Shown: positions 20,435 to 30,159, counted from the stretch's first letter. The stretch is 64,000 nt of DNA from Gilliamella sp. Pra-s52 (GCF_009795805.1 NZ_WTEY01000004.1:1-64000), one strand, 5' to 3'. Notes: a model not told the origin generated them from the letters alone. Numbers and translations are program-made.

Positions 20435-20797
20435 TTATTTACAACTATAAACCTCACCAACCATAACTGCATCTGTTGGTGCAATATCTGAAATGTACTG
20501 CATAGACGTATCTTGTGCATTGTAAATCACATTTCCTCCCATCTCAGCGGCCTTATTCATCAGTTCTGTCGCGGCATCACGAATAAGCTCGCTATGCGTT
20601 TTTACTCCTGAAAAGAAACTACTACGACGCCCCTCAGCCTTACCTAATAATTGACAAGAAGCGGCAGGCTTTGTATCGATGAATTTAACCTGATGACTAC
20701 CAGCAGAGGTAAGTTGATGATTAGAGTTACTACAAGCACTTAAAAGCAGCGTTGCTGATATTGCAACGCCGATAACTAGTGATTTTTTGATAAACAT
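20435..20797 (-). CDS. DUF4156-family lipoprotein (YjeI-like)
   Basis: A 120-residue lipoprotein. The signal peptide MFIKKSLVIGVAISATLLLSAC ends in a lipobox with Cys at residue 22, so the mature protein should be lipid-anchored. The mature part matches the YjeI/DUF4156 pattern: ASCQLLGKAEG, then NKAAEMGGNVIYNAQD, then GEVYSCK. Start chosen at 20797: GAGGA lies 6 bases upstream, and the in-frame ATG five codons earlier overlaps that site itself. Function unknown. Confidence 0.85.
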   Translation of the reverse strand: MFIKKSLVIGVAISATLLLSACSNSNHQLTSAGSHQVKFIDTKPAASCQLLGKAEGRRSSFFSGVKTHSELIRDAATELMNKAAEMGGNVIYNAQDTSMQYISDIAPTDAVMVGEVYSCK

Positions 20798-20943
20798 AAT
20801 TTCCTCATCCAATATAACAACGAATAATAACTTAAATTATTGTATCAGTTTAGTTAAACAAAAAATATCAGTAATTAAATTAGCATAAAACTTAATAAAA
20901 TACAGATTAATAAATAACCAAATCAACTTGTTTTATTAATTAA

Positions 20944-20975
20944 TTGTAGCAAATTCGATTTAACTCTATTATAAT
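20944..20975 (+). promoter_or_regulatory. Possible promoter of the tRNA gene
   Basis: TATAAT at 20970-20975 is an exact -10 consensus, 34 bases upstream of the tRNA. The best -35 match (TTGTAG at 20944) has an over-long 20-base spacing, so only the -10 element is convincing. Confidence 0.45.
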
Positions 20976-21008
20976 CGCAACCCTACTAACTCAGTAGCAC
21001 ATCCAAAT

Positions 21009-21085
21009 GGCCCCTTAGCTCAGTTGGTCAGAGCAGTCGACTCATAATCGATTGGTCACTGGTTCAAGTCCAGTAGGGGCCACCA
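21009..21085 (+). tRNA. ileX: tRNA-Ile2 (anticodon CAT), lysidine-type, with encoded CCA
   Basis: A 77-base cloverleaf: acceptor stem GGCCCCT/AGGGGCC, D-arm GCTC...GAGC, anticodon arm around CTCATAA, T-arm ACTGG-TTCAAGT-CCAGT and an encoded CCA. The CAT anticodon could mean methionine, but the acceptor and T-arm match E. coli ileX and not metT. It is therefore the minor isoleucine tRNA whose C34 is converted to lysidine by TilS to read AUA codons. AUA is common in this AT-rich genome. Confidence 0.9.
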
Positions 21086-21313
21086 TTCTAGAGCAATATA
21101 ATCAATAAATTAACACCAAAATTTATTTATAAACTAGTAACATAAATCAAAACAACAACGAAATACATATTAAATAATGATTGAAACTAAATAACTTATG
21201 ATGCATTATTTTCAGCTTAATTAATTGAGTTTAAAATTGATATAATTATTAACAATATTCTGGCTTAGGCAAATACAGATTTATTTAATTAGAAATTGGT
21301 GTAGGGAGTGTTT

Positions 21314-21838
21314 GTGAAAATTAAAGAGTACTTAAAAGATAGAAAATTAGTTAAAGAATTATTAATTAGCTATGGAATATTTTTGTTATTTTACATATTT
21401 TACATGCGTGCTGATGATTGTGAACAAGCAGGTAGTGCAGGTTTTGTGATGATAGTTGCAATGATTTGTTACTTGTTTTTTTTGATTACCATGTTTATTA
21501 AATCTGTCAAAATGATCTTATTTGGTCCTAAAGATAATAAATCAACTTCATTTAAATCGTTAATTATTAAATTTTTATTATTTGTATTTGCCATTATATC
21601 GATTATAGGGCTGTACATGTTTTTAGTTTTCATCAATTATTTGACTATGGAAGATTTAGATAATGCCGCCTATTTATTTATTGATACAGATTATTTTCTA
21701 GTTGATTTCTTTGTTTTTTTTATTTTGTGGAGTTATATCTTTGTACTTTTTTTTGTCATTTATTTTTTTATTCTTCTTATTATAAAAATAATAAAGCTTT
21801 TGGTTACATTTTTATCAGGAAAAATTAACAATAAATAG
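21314..21838 (+). CDS. Hypothetical membrane protein (four segments)
   Basis: 174 residues with about four hydrophobic helices: residues 17-31, 42-60, 83-105 and a long Phe-rich one near 130-165, with basic loops on the cytosolic side. I chose GTG 21314 because AGGGAG at 21303-21308 is correctly spaced from it. A GTG at 21308 is in frame but overlaps that site. Family not recognised. Codon use is very AT-rich. Confidence 0.65.
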   Translation: MKIKEYLKDRKLVKELLISYGIFLLFYIFYMRADDCEQAGSAGFVMIVAMICYLFFLITMFIKSVKMILFGPKDNKSTSFKSLIIKFLLFVFAIISIIGLYMFLVFINYLTMEDLDNAAYLFIDTDYFLVDFFVFFILWSYIFVLFFVIYFFILLIIKIIKLLVTFLSGKINNK

Positions 21839-21938
21839 TAGTAATTAACTTACGGTTATTTACTTTCATTAAGGTATGTAGTAACCAATAGTGACTTGAA
21901 AAGCTTTTGCTGATATATTTAATTTTAACCTTTCATGT

Positions 21939-21972
21939 AAACATGGCGTTAATTATTGATAACGCCATGTTT
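21939..21972. terminator. Bidirectional terminator
   Basis: A perfect 13-bp stem, AAACATGGCGTTA / TAACGCCATGTTT, with an 8-base loop lies between two convergent genes. It has A-rich and T-rich flanks on both sides. Confidence 0.8.
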
Positions 21973-21982
21973 ATTTAAACAC

Positions 21983-22450
21983 CTACTTAACCTCTTGCAA
22001 CTCACTAGCGCTACATTTAATTGTGATATGCAATCGATCGAATTGATCCATAGAATCGATTTCCCAGCAGCTTCTCATGATTGGGTTGATTTTTTTGATT
22101 AATTCTACTTCTTCATAGTTGTAACTGCAGCTAACCCAGCTACCTCCTTCGTCGTAAATGGTGTTTACGCTCCAAGTTGCTTGATGTTGTTTGCCATCAA
22201 TAATACCGTCTTCGGGTTTTTGTTGGATCTTTTTTGCTGGGTTGTCGGAATAGACGCCAGCACCATCAAGCAATAGTAATGTATCTTTCTTTTCAGAAAC
22301 CATCCAATCGTTAGGTAGGTTATCAATATTAAGATGAGACGATTTAATTGTCACTGAGCTTGGGCAAGTTATTTCATCAGCTTGGGCTGAGGATAAAGTA
22401 CTAACCCAAGCCAAAACAGCAATACTAAGAGTGATTATTTTATATTTCAT
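21983..22450 (-). CDS. Secreted protein, possibly of the STY0301 type
   Basis: 155 residues. The N-terminal MKYKIITLSIAVLAW core with AQA-DE after residue 24 is a good Sec signal peptide, so the mature protein is periplasmic. Four mature cysteines (ITCPSS, VSCSYN, MRSCWE, IKCSAS) suggest two disulfides. The plan (CPS near the mature N-terminus, a central W...C.Y) is like small STY0301-family secreted proteins. That link is from memory and weak. Function unknown. Confidence 0.7.
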   Translation of the reverse strand: MKYKIITLSIAVLAWVSTLSSAQADEITCPSSVTIKSSHLNIDNLPNDWMVSEKKDTLLLLDGAGVYSDNPAKKIQQKPEDGIIDGKQHQATWSVNTIYDEGGSWVSCSYNYEEVELIKKINPIMRSCWEIDSMDQFDRLHITIKCSASELQEVK

Positions 22451-22575
22451 GGGATAGATCCTGATAAAGTATTGAATGAGTAATTATGCCTATACTATTA
22501 ATAACGTCAAGCGTGAAAGGGGACGTTCTGGTTTTTAAATGTATTGGAACTTATTAGTGGATATTTAATAGTGAT

Positions 22576-22620
22576 AAAAAACGGTCAGAAAAGGGATTGA
22601 TTTTATTGAAGTTTTTATTT
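22576..22620 (+). repeat. Dispersed intergenic repeat, copy 1
   Basis: An A6 run, then GTCAGAAAAGGGATTGATTT and TTATTGAAGTTTTTATTT. It has inverted partner copy 2 to its right. Confidence 0.75.
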
Positions 22621-22720
22621 GACAATTTTTAGCCAAAATAATATCACCTTAAACAAACCAAATGATCCCAATACCCCAAAATGATAGCACTATTAATTGT
22701 TTGCTTTTGTTTAAAAAGAA

Positions 22721-22764
22721 AATATAAAAATTTCAATAAAATCAATCCCTTTTCTGACAATTTT
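22721..22764 (-). repeat. Dispersed intergenic repeat, copy 2
   Basis: On the minus strand: A6, two bases, GTCAGAAAAGGGATTGATTT, then TTATTGAAATTTTTATATT. It is nearly identical to copy 1 in reverse orientation. Confidence 0.75.
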
Positions 22765-22895
22765 TTATGAGCCTCAAATAGTTAGTTTAATTGGCTACTT
22801 GTTTAAAAAATGCACTTGATTTTTTCTTAAATCGGCGTTTATATATACAGTGATAAGCATTGGGCTTGTCGTTATTTAACTTGGAGGGTCTTAGA

Positions 22896-23102
22896 ATGGT
22901 ACACAAATTTGCTCCATATGGTAGTGATGTTTCGTCTGGCACTTATAAGTGCGCTGACTGTGGTTATATTTATTCAAACCAAAGTAAGAAATCGTTACCT
23001 CCTTGCCCTGATTATAATAAAAAACCACATAGCAAAAATGGTTGGTATATTATGACTGGACAGGGTGACTCAGTTAAAGATCCTCATCCAGATAAAAAGT
23101 AA
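22896..23102 (+). CDS. Small zinc-ribbon-like protein (68 aa)
   Basis: The product starts MVHKFAPYGSDVSSGTYKCA. Cys19-X2-Cys22 in KCADCGYIY resembles the first knuckle of rubredoxin or zinc-ribbon proteins. The second pair is not CXXC; only Cys37 (PPCPDY) and His45 remain as possible third and fourth ligands. The start is fixed by GGAGGG at 22883-22888, seven bases before ATG 22896. A terminator follows, so it is a single gene. Function unknown. Confidence 0.75.
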   Translation: MVHKFAPYGSDVSSGTYKCADCGYIYSNQSKKSLPPCPDYNKKPHSKNGWYIMTGQGDSVKDPHPDKK

Positions 23103-23123
23103 TTTTACTCATTTAATGCAATT

Positions 23124-23150
23124 AAAGGCCGCCATTAGGTTGCCTTTTTT
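23124..23150 (+). terminator. Intrinsic terminator after the zinc-ribbon gene
   Basis: AAAGGC and GCCTTT form the stem around a 12-base loop, followed by T-residues. Confidence 0.65.
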
Positions 23151-23350
23151 GTTTGTAGCGTCTGCCTTGATTTGAGGATACTTGGCATAGTTATGCATTA
23201 ATATTTTTATGTAACGCCTGTTAAAGTATTGAGATGGTTTGTTTGCTCTAGTTTAGAACAAACAAATAACACGACTTTGAACAAGACCTATAAACCTAAT
23301 AATATAAAACGATAATAATATCAAAAAAGCTTAATTTTATTTAAAAATAT

Positions 23351-23396
23351 AAGATAAAAATTTCAATAGAATCACTATCTTTTCTGACGTTTTTTC
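23351..23396 (-). repeat. Dispersed intergenic repeat, copy 3
   Basis: On the minus strand: A6, CG, then GTCAGAAAAGATAGTGATTC and TATTGAAATTTTTATCTT. It is a single copy with a few substitutions in the middle. Confidence 0.65.
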
Positions 23397-23544
23397 TGTG
23401 TGTTATCAATGTTGATGTAATAACGATTTTGTTTATAAAATGGGTTAAGCGCTAATATTATTTAAATAGTCAGACATTTATTATTGAATTGTTTTATAAT
23501 GAATGAGGATAATTTATTTTTTCGTTTATTTTAGGAAGCATTTC

Positions 23545-24849
23545 ATGTCATTTGACTCTCTTGGTTTAGATACCGAGATTTTAAAAGCAATTCACGAACA
23601 GAACTACACAACACCAACTCCCATTCAACAACAAGCTATTCCGGTTATTTTATTAGGCAATGATCTGATGGCCAGTGCGCAAACTGGAACAGGAAAGACG
23701 GCAGGCTTTGGTTTGCCGATTTTGCAAAAACTGCTTGACCAACAAGTTCAAAATAACAATAAATCGGGTAACCCAAAAGGCAAACGTCCGTTATATGCCT
23801 TGATTTTAGCTCCAACGCGCGAACTGGCTGCTCAAATCGGCGAAAATATACGCGATTATAGCCGTTATTTACCCATTCGTTCGTTAGTGGTATTTGGTGG
23901 CGTGAGTATTAATCCACAAATGATGAAGTTACGTGGTGGTGTTGATATTTTGATTGCAACACCAGGTCGGTTGCTTGATTTAGTACAACAAAATGCGGTG
24001 GATCTTGCTACTGTTAAAATGTTGGTATTGGATGAAGCCGATCGTATGTTAGACATGGGCTTTATTCATGATATTCGTCGTGTGATCGCTAAGTTGCCTA
24101 AAAAACGTCAAAACTTGATGTTTTCAGCGACTTTTTCAAGCGAGATAAAAGCTTTGGCAGAAACAATTTTACATTCACCAAAATTGATTGAGGTTGCTAA
24201 AACCAATAGCGCTTCAGAGCAGATCACACAATATGTGCATCGGGTTGATAAACGTCGTAAGCGTGAGTTACTGTCTTATTTAATTGGTAAAAATCAGTGG
24301 CAACAAGTACTAATCTTTACTCGCACTAAATACGGCGCTAATCATTTGGCAGATCAATTAACCAAAGATGGTATTAAGGCTGCTGCAATTCATGGTAATA
24401 AAAGCCAAGGAGCTCGCACTAAAGCATTAGCGGATTTTAAAACAGGGCAAATCAGGGCGTTAGTGGCAACTGATATTGCTGCTCGTGGGCTTGATATTGA
24501 GTTATTGCCTTATGTTGTTAATTATGAATTACCACAAGTAGCTGAAGATTATGTGCATCGCATTGGTCGAACAGGGCGTGCGCAAAATCAAGGGCAAGCT
24601 ATTTCGTTAGTTTGTGTTGATGAGCTTCCACAATTAAAAGCGATTGAAAAGCTGATTAAAAAAGCCATCCCAGAACTGATAACGCAAGGGTTTGAAGTCG
24701 ATCCTAGAATAAAACCAGAGCCTGTTAAAAAATCCTCAGCAAGGCGTTCTTCCCCCAAAAGAGGAAGCTCAACGGCACACCGATCGTTGCAACCAAAACA
24801 AAATAATGTGAAATCAGCTAACAGACAGCATTACACAAGAAGTAAATAA
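23545..24849 (+). CDS. rhlE: DEAD-box RNA helicase RhlE
   Basis: ATP-dependent RNA helicase of the RhlE branch, involved in ribosome assembly and RNA remodelling in relatives. 434 residues. Motifs in order: Q-motif [11 protein letters not shown] near residue 23, [11 protein letters not shown] (Walker A) near 46, [35 protein letters not shown], then helicase-C motifs TDIAARGLD and HRIGRTGR. The last 45 residues form a basic Ser/Arg/Lys tail, usual for RNA binding. The start is set by AGGAAG six bases before ATG 23545; 14 upstream in-frame codons are not conserved. Confidence 0.93.
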   Translation: MSFDSLGLDTEILKAIHEQNYTTPTPIQQQAIPVILLGNDLMASAQTGTGKTAGFGLPILQKLLDQQVQNNNKSGNPKGKRPLYALILAPTRELAAQIGENIRDYSRYLPIRSLVVFGGVSINPQMMKLRGGVDILIATPGRLLDLVQQNAVDLATVKMLVLDEADRMLDMGFIHDIRRVIAKLPKKRQNLMFSATFSSEIKALAETILHSPKLIEVAKTNSASEQITQYVHRVDKRRKRELLSYLIGKNQWQQVLIFTRTKYGANHLADQLTKDGIKAAAIHGNKSQGARTKALADFKTGQIRALVATDIAARGLDIELLPYVVNYELPQVAEDYVHRIGRTGRAQNQGQAISLVCVDELPQLKAIEKLIKKAIPELITQGFEVDPRIKPEPVKKSSARRSSPKRGSSTAHRSLQPKQNNVKSANRQHYTRSK

Positions 24850-24883
24850 ACGAATATTTAATAGAAAAAAGAAGGAAATTATT

Positions 24884-25219
24884 ATGGTTAATCGTAGCAG
24901 ACGTTTACGAAAAAAATTACACATCGACGAGTTTAAAGAGTTAGGTTTTACTGTTAGTTGGTCGTTTGACGAAGGTACAACCGAAGAAACTTTAGATAAT
25001 ATTGTTGATCAATTTATTCTTGAAGCTATTCAACCCAATGGTTTGGCTTATGAGGGTAGTGGTTATTTAAATTGGCAAGGCATTATTTGTACTCAAAAAC
25101 TTGGCAACTGTACTGATGAACATCGTGACATTGTCACAAAATGGCTTGAAAGTCAGGGTTTAAAAAATGTTAAAACCAGTCCACTTATCGATATTTGGTG
25201 GGATGAGTTAGATTTTTAA
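24884..25219 (+). CDS. yggL: YggL-family ribosome-associated protein (DUF469)
   Basis: 111 residues (E. coli YggL 108) with near-identical blocks NRSRRLRKKLHIDEFKELGF at the N-terminus, SGYLNWQGIICTQKLGNCT in the middle and IWWDE near the end. E. coli YggL binds the 50S subunit and is proposed to help ribosome assembly. A strong AAGGAA ribosome binding site precedes it. It lies 34 bases after rhlE, also a ribosome-biogenesis gene, so the two may be co-transcribed. Confidence 0.93.
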   Translation: MVNRSRRLRKKLHIDEFKELGFTVSWSFDEGTTEETLDNIVDQFILEAIQPNGLAYEGSGYLNWQGIICTQKLGNCTDEHRDIVTKWLESQGLKNVKTSPLIDIWWDELDF

Positions 25220-25246
25220 TTTGCTAAGTAATCAATTGAAGTAAAC

Positions 25247-25274
25247 TAGCCACTAACTGATGTGGCTATCTTTA
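25247..25274 (+). terminator. Intrinsic terminator after yggL
   Basis: TAGCCAC and GTGGCTA form a 7-bp stem with an 8-base loop, followed by TCTTTATT. Confidence 0.65.
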
Positions 25275-25346
25275 TTGGCTGAATTGGTTTTACTGACTGT
25301 TATTTAAAAAATGGATAAAGTCTGTCTTAAAGTAATGTAAGACAGT

Positions 25347-25373
25347 AAAAAGCAATAGCCACTAGAGTGGCTA
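25347..25373 (-). terminator. Intrinsic terminator after ybiT
   Basis: TAGCCACT/AGTGGCTA hairpin just past the ybiT stop, with T5 downstream on the minus strand. A second hairpin (CTGTCTTA/TAAGACAG, 25322-25345) follows. Confidence 0.65.
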
Positions 25374-25374
25374 A

Positions 25375-26967
25375 TTATTCAATCCCTTGGCTACGCAAGT
25401 AATCTTCATAATTACCTGTGTAATCAATGACTTTTTCAGGTGTGATTTCAACAATGCGTGTTGCCAATGAACTAACAAATTCACGATCGTGTGAAACAAA
25501 AAATAGTGTGCCTTGATAAAGCTCTAATGCCATATTAAGTGATTCAATCGATTCCATATCTAAATGATTGGTTGGTTCATCCATAACAATAATATTTGGG
25601 CGCTGCATCATTAATTTACCAAATAACATACGGCCCTTTTCACCACCTGATAGCACTTTGACCTGTTTTTTTATGTCATCTTGCGAAAACAGCAATCGAC
25701 CCAAAATACTACGTACGGCTTGCTCGTCATCGGTTGGCTGCTTCCATTGGCTCATCCAGTCAAATACGGTAAGGTCTCCGTCAAATTCATATTCATGATC
25801 TTGTGCGTAATAACCAATATTGGCGTTTTCAGACCATTTTATGTCGCCTTGTTCTGGTGTTAATTCCCCCATTAGGGTTTTTAATAATGTGGATTTACCA
25901 ATACCGTTAGTCCCTAAAATAGCGACTTTTTCGCCCACTTCGACCATTAGATTTAAATTTTTAAATAGTGGACCATTATCAAAACCTTTGGTCAGGTTTT
26001 CAACAACAAGCGCATTACGGAATAGTTTTTTATCTTGCTCAAAACGAATAAATGGATTTTGACGGCTAGAGGCCTTGACTTCTTCTAATTTGATTTTTTC
26101 AATTTGCCTTGCTCGCGATGTTGCTTGTTTTGATTTAGAGGCATTGGCACTAAAGCGGCTAACAAAGGATTGTAGTTCACTAATTTGTGCTTTCTTTTTG
26201 GCGTTATCTGCTAATAAGCGCTCTCTTGCTTGGGTTGATGCTGTCATATAATCATCATAGTTACCAGGATAGATGCGAAGCTCGCCATAATCCATATCGG
26301 CCATATGCGTGCAGACCATATTTAAAAAATGGCGGTCATGCGAAATAATGATCATGGTACTTTCACGTTGATTTAGAGTGTCTTCTAACCAGCGGATTGT
26401 ATCAATATCTAAGTTATTGGTTGGTTCATCAAGCAATAATATATCAGGATTTGAAAATAGGGCTTGTGCCAATAATACACGCAGTTTCCAACCGGGGGCA
26501 ACTTCGCTCATTAAACCATAGTGTTGTTCAATTGGAATACCAACGCCTAATAATAATTCACCTGCGCGTGCTTCGGCGCTATAGCCATCCATTTCGGCGT
26601 ATTGAGTTTCTAAATCAGCCACTTTAAAGCCGTCTTCTTCGCTCATTTCAGGAAGAGAGTAGATGCGATCACGTTCCTGTTTGATTTGCCATAATTCGGT
26701 ATGTCCCATAATTACCGTATCAAGTACCGTGAACTCTTCAAAAGCAAATTGGTCTTGGCGTAATTTACCTAGTCTTTCATGCGGATCTAAAGCCACATTG
26801 CCAGAGGTTGGGACTAAATCACCACCAATAATTTTCATAAAAGTCGATTTACCACTGCCATTGGCGCCAATTAAACCATAACGATTGCCATTACCAAATT
26901 TAACCGAGATATTTTCAAATAATGGCTTACTGCCAAATTGCATTGTGATGTTATTTGTACTTAACAC
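25375..26967 (-). CDS. ybiT: ABC-F translation factor YbiT
   Basis: A cytosolic ABC-F protein without membrane domain; the family binds the ribosomal E-site region and modulates translation. 530 residues, equal to E. coli YbiT and alike along its length. Two ATP-binding cassettes are seen: Walker [10 protein letters not shown] near residue 36, [17 protein letters not shown] near 185, then GTNGIGKST near 350, signature LSGGEKGRM near 445 and MDEPTNHLD near 465. Between them is the charged linker [18 protein letters not shown]. Confidence 0.95.
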   Translation of the reverse strand: MLSTNNITMQFGSKPLFENISVKFGNGNRYGLIGANGSGKSTFMKIIGGDLVPTSGNVALDPHERLGKLRQDQFAFEEFTVLDTVIMGHTELWQIKQERDRIYSLPEMSEEDGFKVADLETQYAEMDGYSAEARAGELLLGVGIPIEQHYGLMSEVAPGWKLRVLLAQALFSNPDILLLDEPTNNLDIDTIRWLEDTLNQRESTMIIISHDRHFLNMVCTHMADMDYGELRIYPGNYDDYMTASTQARERLLADNAKKKAQISELQSFVSRFSANASKSKQATSRARQIEKIKLEEVKASSRQNPFIRFEQDKKLFRNALVVENLTKGFDNGPLFKNLNLMVEVGEKVAILGTNGIGKSTLLKTLMGELTPEQGDIKWSENANIGYYAQDHEYEFDGDLTVFDWMSQWKQPTDDEQAVRSILGRLLFSQDDIKKQVKVLSGGEKGRMLFGKLMMQRPNIIVMDEPTNHLDMESIESLNMALELYQGTLFFVSHDREFVSSLATRIVEITPEKVIDYTGNYEDYLRSQGIE

Positions 26968-27239
26968 TAGAATTTACTCTCTTTAACATGCGTTCCACTC
27001 ACAAGTAATAATTAGCCTTTGAGCAAAGTCGCGGAAATATGAATTGGCGCATATTATGCCATAATAAAACTTGTTTGAGGATCTTTGATTTGTTGCTGAT
27101 GTTTATGACTGGGATTTTATTTTTTATATTGATTATTATATAACTTATTTTTGTAATCAATTTTTATAATATAAAGTTTACAACTGTTAAGTGAATTGAT
27201 ACGATGCATTCCATTTGTCATTGTTTATATGAATTAATT

Positions 27240-28097
27240 ATGGTTTACCTTATTTTTGTAACGATTGTTTGGTCATTTTCGTTTAGTTTTATTGCTGTTT
27301 ATTTAAGTGGACAGGTGGATACTTGGTTTGCTGTAGTAATGCGCGTGTTGTTGGCTTTTGTAACATTTATTCCATTTTTACGTTTTAAAAATATTAATTT
27401 TAAACAGATGTTTCTTTTAATGGGCGTTGGGGCTTGTCAATTGGGGATTATGTACTTTTTTTATTATAATTCCTTTCAATATATTTCAGTACCTGAAGTG
27501 TTGTTATTTACTATTTTTACACCAATTTATGTCACGGTTATTTATGATTTATTGCAAGGTCATCGACTTAGAATGAGTTATCTGTTTACTGCTATTATTG
27601 CGGTAATTGGAGCGGCAATTATTCGTTATGACTATATTAGCCGTGATTTTGTTATCGGCTTTTTATTGATCCAAGGGGCTAATATTGTTTTTGCTTTAGG
27701 ACAAGTAGGGTATAAAAGGATTATGGAAATTTACCCAATGCCACAGCATCAAGCTTTTGCATGGGTTTATTTTGGTGCGGTGATTGTTGCTGCTTTGGGG
27801 TGGGGGTTATTTGGCGATTGGTCAAAATTACCCACAACTAATTTACAATGGGGCATTATTGTTTGGCTTGGTGTTATTGCATCAGGTTTATGTTATTTTT
27901 TATGGAATTTTGGCGCAACCAAAGTCGATTCGGGGACTTTGGCAATTATGAATAATGTGGTTATCCCAACGGGGATTTTAGTAAATGTTGTAATTTGGCA
28001 CCAATCCATTGATTGGTTACGTTTTTTATTGGGTAGTATTGTTATTGTTTTGGCATTGTTGCTGCACTACAAAATCACAAAACGTGTCGCACATTAA
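27240..28097 (+). CDS. EamA/DMT-family transporter
   Basis: An inner-membrane permease of about 285 residues with ten hydrophobic segments in two EamA repeats. The family exports or imports amino acids, carboxylates or amines; the substrate here is unknown. Conserved-looking parts are the first helix (IFVTIVWSFSFSFIAVYLSG) and the helix ending GATKVDSGTLAIMNNVVIP. Neither possible start, ATG 27204 or ATG 27240, has a good ribosome binding site. I favour 27240 because the first membrane helix begins there. Confidence 0.85.
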   Translation: MVYLIFVTIVWSFSFSFIAVYLSGQVDTWFAVVMRVLLAFVTFIPFLRFKNINFKQMFLLMGVGACQLGIMYFFYYNSFQYISVPEVLLFTIFTPIYVTVIYDLLQGHRLRMSYLFTAIIAVIGAAIIRYDYISRDFVIGFLLIQGANIVFALGQVGYKRIMEIYPMPQHQAFAWVYFGAVIVAALGWGLFGDWSKLPTTNLQWGIIVWLGVIASGLCYFLWNFGATKVDSGTLAIMNNVVIPTGILVNVVIWHQSIDWLRFLLGSIVIVLALLLHYKITKRVAH

Positions 28098-28107
28098 TTT
28101 GCCCGCC

Positions 28108-29061
28108 TTAAGGTAAATGCGTCATAATTGATAAAATTAACGGCGTTGTGATAGAAGACAGTGCCGTTGATATTAACAAACTCGAAGCAATTGGACCTTG
28201 TAACACCTGAAATTGCCGTGCCATCATATAACAATTTATCGCAATTGATACTGAACTGAGTAATACGACTACTTGTAATTCTAATGTTGGTAAGCCGATT
28301 AATTTGCCTAAAATATAAGTTGCTATGGGTAATATGACCAATTTTAATGAACAAATCGCCGTTGTTACTAGAAGTTTATCGCGAATTTTGTATTCTGCCA
28401 GTCCCATTCCTAGCACAATGAGCGAAAGTGGCGCTGTCATATCGCTAACCATTTTGGTTGATTGATTGATGAATTTTGGCATAGGTAATTGTATATAGTT
28501 CACTACAATTCCAACAAATATACCAAGAATTATAGGGTTTTTGGATATGTTCTTTAATGCTTTGATAAAGCTTTGTCCCGAAAATTTCCCCATTTGAACA
28601 AATTCAATTGATACCGTAGCGAGTGTCCATAAAATGAGCGCGTTGAATATAACAATAATAGCAACAATGGGAATGGCTTTGTCGCCAAGTAGCATTTTGA
28701 TAATAGGGATACCAACAAATACAGTATTAGTATAAATTCCTCCCATAGCAAAAAGCGTACTTTCTGAACCATTTAATTTAAATAACTTTGACGCAATTAG
28801 ACAACCAAATGCAAAGACAACAAACGAAGCCCCAAAAAAGACAAGTAACACGTTTATATCGATCTGTGACTGTTCAGAAAAGTGACTCATGATCTGAAAT
28901 AGCATAATCGGAAACGCAATATAAAAGGTAAATTTGGTTAAGCTATCGGTTACTGTTTTTTGCCAGTGACCTAATTTAACCGCTGAAAAACCTAATAAAA
29001 TCAATACAAATAAGGGCAGAGTGGATAAAAACTGTGCCCATAATGTGGTCAAAAATTCCAT
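28108..29061 (-). CDS. AEC-family transporter (auxin efflux carrier type)
   Basis: 317 residues with about ten membrane segments in two five-helix halves, as in the bile/arsenite/auxin carrier superfamily. Blocks such as FVGIPIIKMLLG near residue 110 and APLSLIVLGMGLAEYKI in the second half fit the AEC family, which includes malate, malonate and amino-acid exporters. The substrate is unknown. Its stop lies 10 bases from that of the convergent EamA gene. A distant paralogue is at 39144. Confidence 0.88.
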   Translation of the reverse strand: MEFLTTLWAQFLSTLPLFVLILLGFSAVKLGHWQKTVTDSLTKFTFYIAFPIMLFQIMSHFSEQSQIDINVLLVFFGASFVVFAFGCLIASKLFKLNGSESTLFAMGGIYTNTVFVGIPIIKMLLGDKAIPIVAIIVIFNALILWTLATVSIEFVQMGKFSGQSFIKALKNISKNPIILGIFVGIVVNYIQLPMPKFINQSTKMVSDMTAPLSLIVLGMGLAEYKIRDKLLVTTAICSLKLVILPIATYILGKLIGLPTLELQVVVLLSSVSIAINCYMMARQFQVLQGPIASSLLISTALSSITTPLILSIMTHLP

Positions 29062-29078
29062 TGCTATTTTTTATTCTT

Positions 29079-29852
29079 TTATTTGTGATTACGAATAAAG
29101 TACCATTCTAAGTCAGTTGATCGTTTAGAATCAAACTGATAGCCCTCTAGATTAAAACTTTTAATATCATCACTATTTTCAATGCTATTTTTTATAATGT
29201 ATCGACTCATAAGTCCACGTGCTTTTTTGGCATAAAAACTGATAACTTTATAGGTATTTTTACTTTGATCTAAAAAGATCGGTTGAATGATGTTAGCGTT
29301 TAGTTGTTTAGTTTTAATCACTTTGAAATATTCATTTGATGCTAAATTAATTAGGGTTCGATTTTTTGACTTAGTCAGCTCACCGTTTAAATGGTTGGTT
29401 AATTGGTCACCCCAAAATTGATAAAGATTGCTGTTATTACCATTTTTTAACCGTATCCCCATTTCTAAACGGTAAGGTTGAATCAAATCTAGTGGTCTTA
29501 ATATGCCGTAAAGCCCTGACAGTATGCGTAAATGGTTTTGTGCAAATTCGAGCTCTTTATGAGTAAAATCTTCAACATGCAATCCTTCGTAAACATCACC
29601 TTTAAAAGCAAGTATAGCTTGCCTTGCGTTTTCAAGATTAAAATCACGATGCCAGGTTTGAAAGCGTTCATAGTTAAGTTCGGCCAATTTGGGGCTAATT
29701 GACATTAATGTAGCTAAATCTTTAGAACTTAGCTTTTTGCAGTCTTCAATTAGGTTTTCAGATTGGTGCATAAATTGGGGCAAGGTGTTTTGTTTAGTAG
29801 TTAACGGGCTTTGGTAATCAAGTGTTTTAGCGGGTGATATCACGGTAAGCAT
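29079..29852 (-). CDS. yaaA: Peroxide stress protein YaaA
   Basis: 257 residues (E. coli YaaA 258). YaaA binds DNA and lowers free iron during peroxide stress. Typical are the N-terminus MLTVISPAKTLDYQSPL, FKGDVYEGLHVEDFT near residue 75, HLRILSGLYGILRPLDLIQPYRLEMG near 100, and FYAKKARGLMSRYII near 210. The start is placed at 29852, with AGGT upstream. An in-frame extension to 29984 would run into the divergent yccJ and adds no conserved sequence. Confidence 0.94.
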   Translation of the reverse strand: MLTVISPAKTLDYQSPLTTKQNTLPQFMHQSENLIEDCKKLSSKDLATLMSISPKLAELNYERFQTWHRDFNLENARQAILAFKGDVYEGLHVEDFTHKELEFAQNHLRILSGLYGILRPLDLIQPYRLEMGIRLKNGNNSNLYQFWGDQLTNHLNGELTKSKNRTLINLASNEYFKVIKTKQLNANIIQPIFLDQSKNTYKVISFYAKKARGLMSRYIIKNSIENSDDIKSFNLEGYQFDSKRSTDLEWYFIRNHK

Positions 29853-29925
29853 AAAAAGTAACCTATTGTAATTTTCTTCAATTAGGTTTATTTTACACTT
29901 AATCCCATCATAAAGGAGTAAAAAA

Positions 29926-30153
29926 ATGAACTCAACCAAAAAAGATATGCATGATATCCGTGCTTGGGCAACAGTTCGTGACACATCAATAGAAATTGCC
30001 GAGGCGATTTTTGAACTAGCTAATCATGATGAAGTGCTTGCTGAACAAATTTGGTCAGAAGGTAGTGATGAAGTCTTAAAACGTGCTTTTGCCAAAACAA
30101 AAGCTGATAAACTGTTTTGGGGTGAACAAACCATCGAACGTAAAAATATTTAG
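29926..30153 (+). CDS. yccJ: YccJ-family protein
   Basis: 75 residues matching E. coli YccJ throughout: [20 protein letters not shown], then [16 protein letters not shown], and the C-terminus [12 protein letters not shown]. Function unknown. In E. coli yccJ is next to wrbA; here it precedes an RNase Z gene by 6 bases, so the two are probably one operon. AAAGGAG lies just upstream of the ATG. Confidence 0.93.
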   Translation: MNSTKKDMHDIRAWATVRDTSIEIAEAIFELANHDEVLAEQIWSEGSDEVLKRAFAKTKADKLFWGEQTIERKNI

Positions 30154-30159
30154 GTCGTT

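Larger units (their letters stand above)
22451..22895. other. Intergenic region holding an inverted repeat pair (MITE-like)
   Basis: Two copies of the dispersed repeat (22584-22620 and 22721-22758) face each other about 100 bases apart, giving a 175-190 base element with imperfect terminal inverted repeats. No coding potential is seen inside. Confidence 0.55.
23103..23544. other. Intergenic region before rhlE
   Basis: Contains a terminator (23124-23150), an imperfect hairpin near 23234-23262 (TTTGTT...AACAAA), and one copy of the dispersed repeat at 23351-23388. The rhlE promoter must also lie here. Confidence 0.45.

Noticed and set aside
20798-20812. Upstream in-frame start for the lipoprotein (MDEEI...)
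   Set aside because: Those codons are the ribosome binding site itself; starting at 20797 gives a standard lipoprotein signal peptide.
21009-21085. Reading the CAT-anticodon tRNA as tRNA-Met
   Set aside because: Acceptor and T-arm match the minor isoleucine tRNA (ileX) and not elongator or initiator methionine tRNAs.
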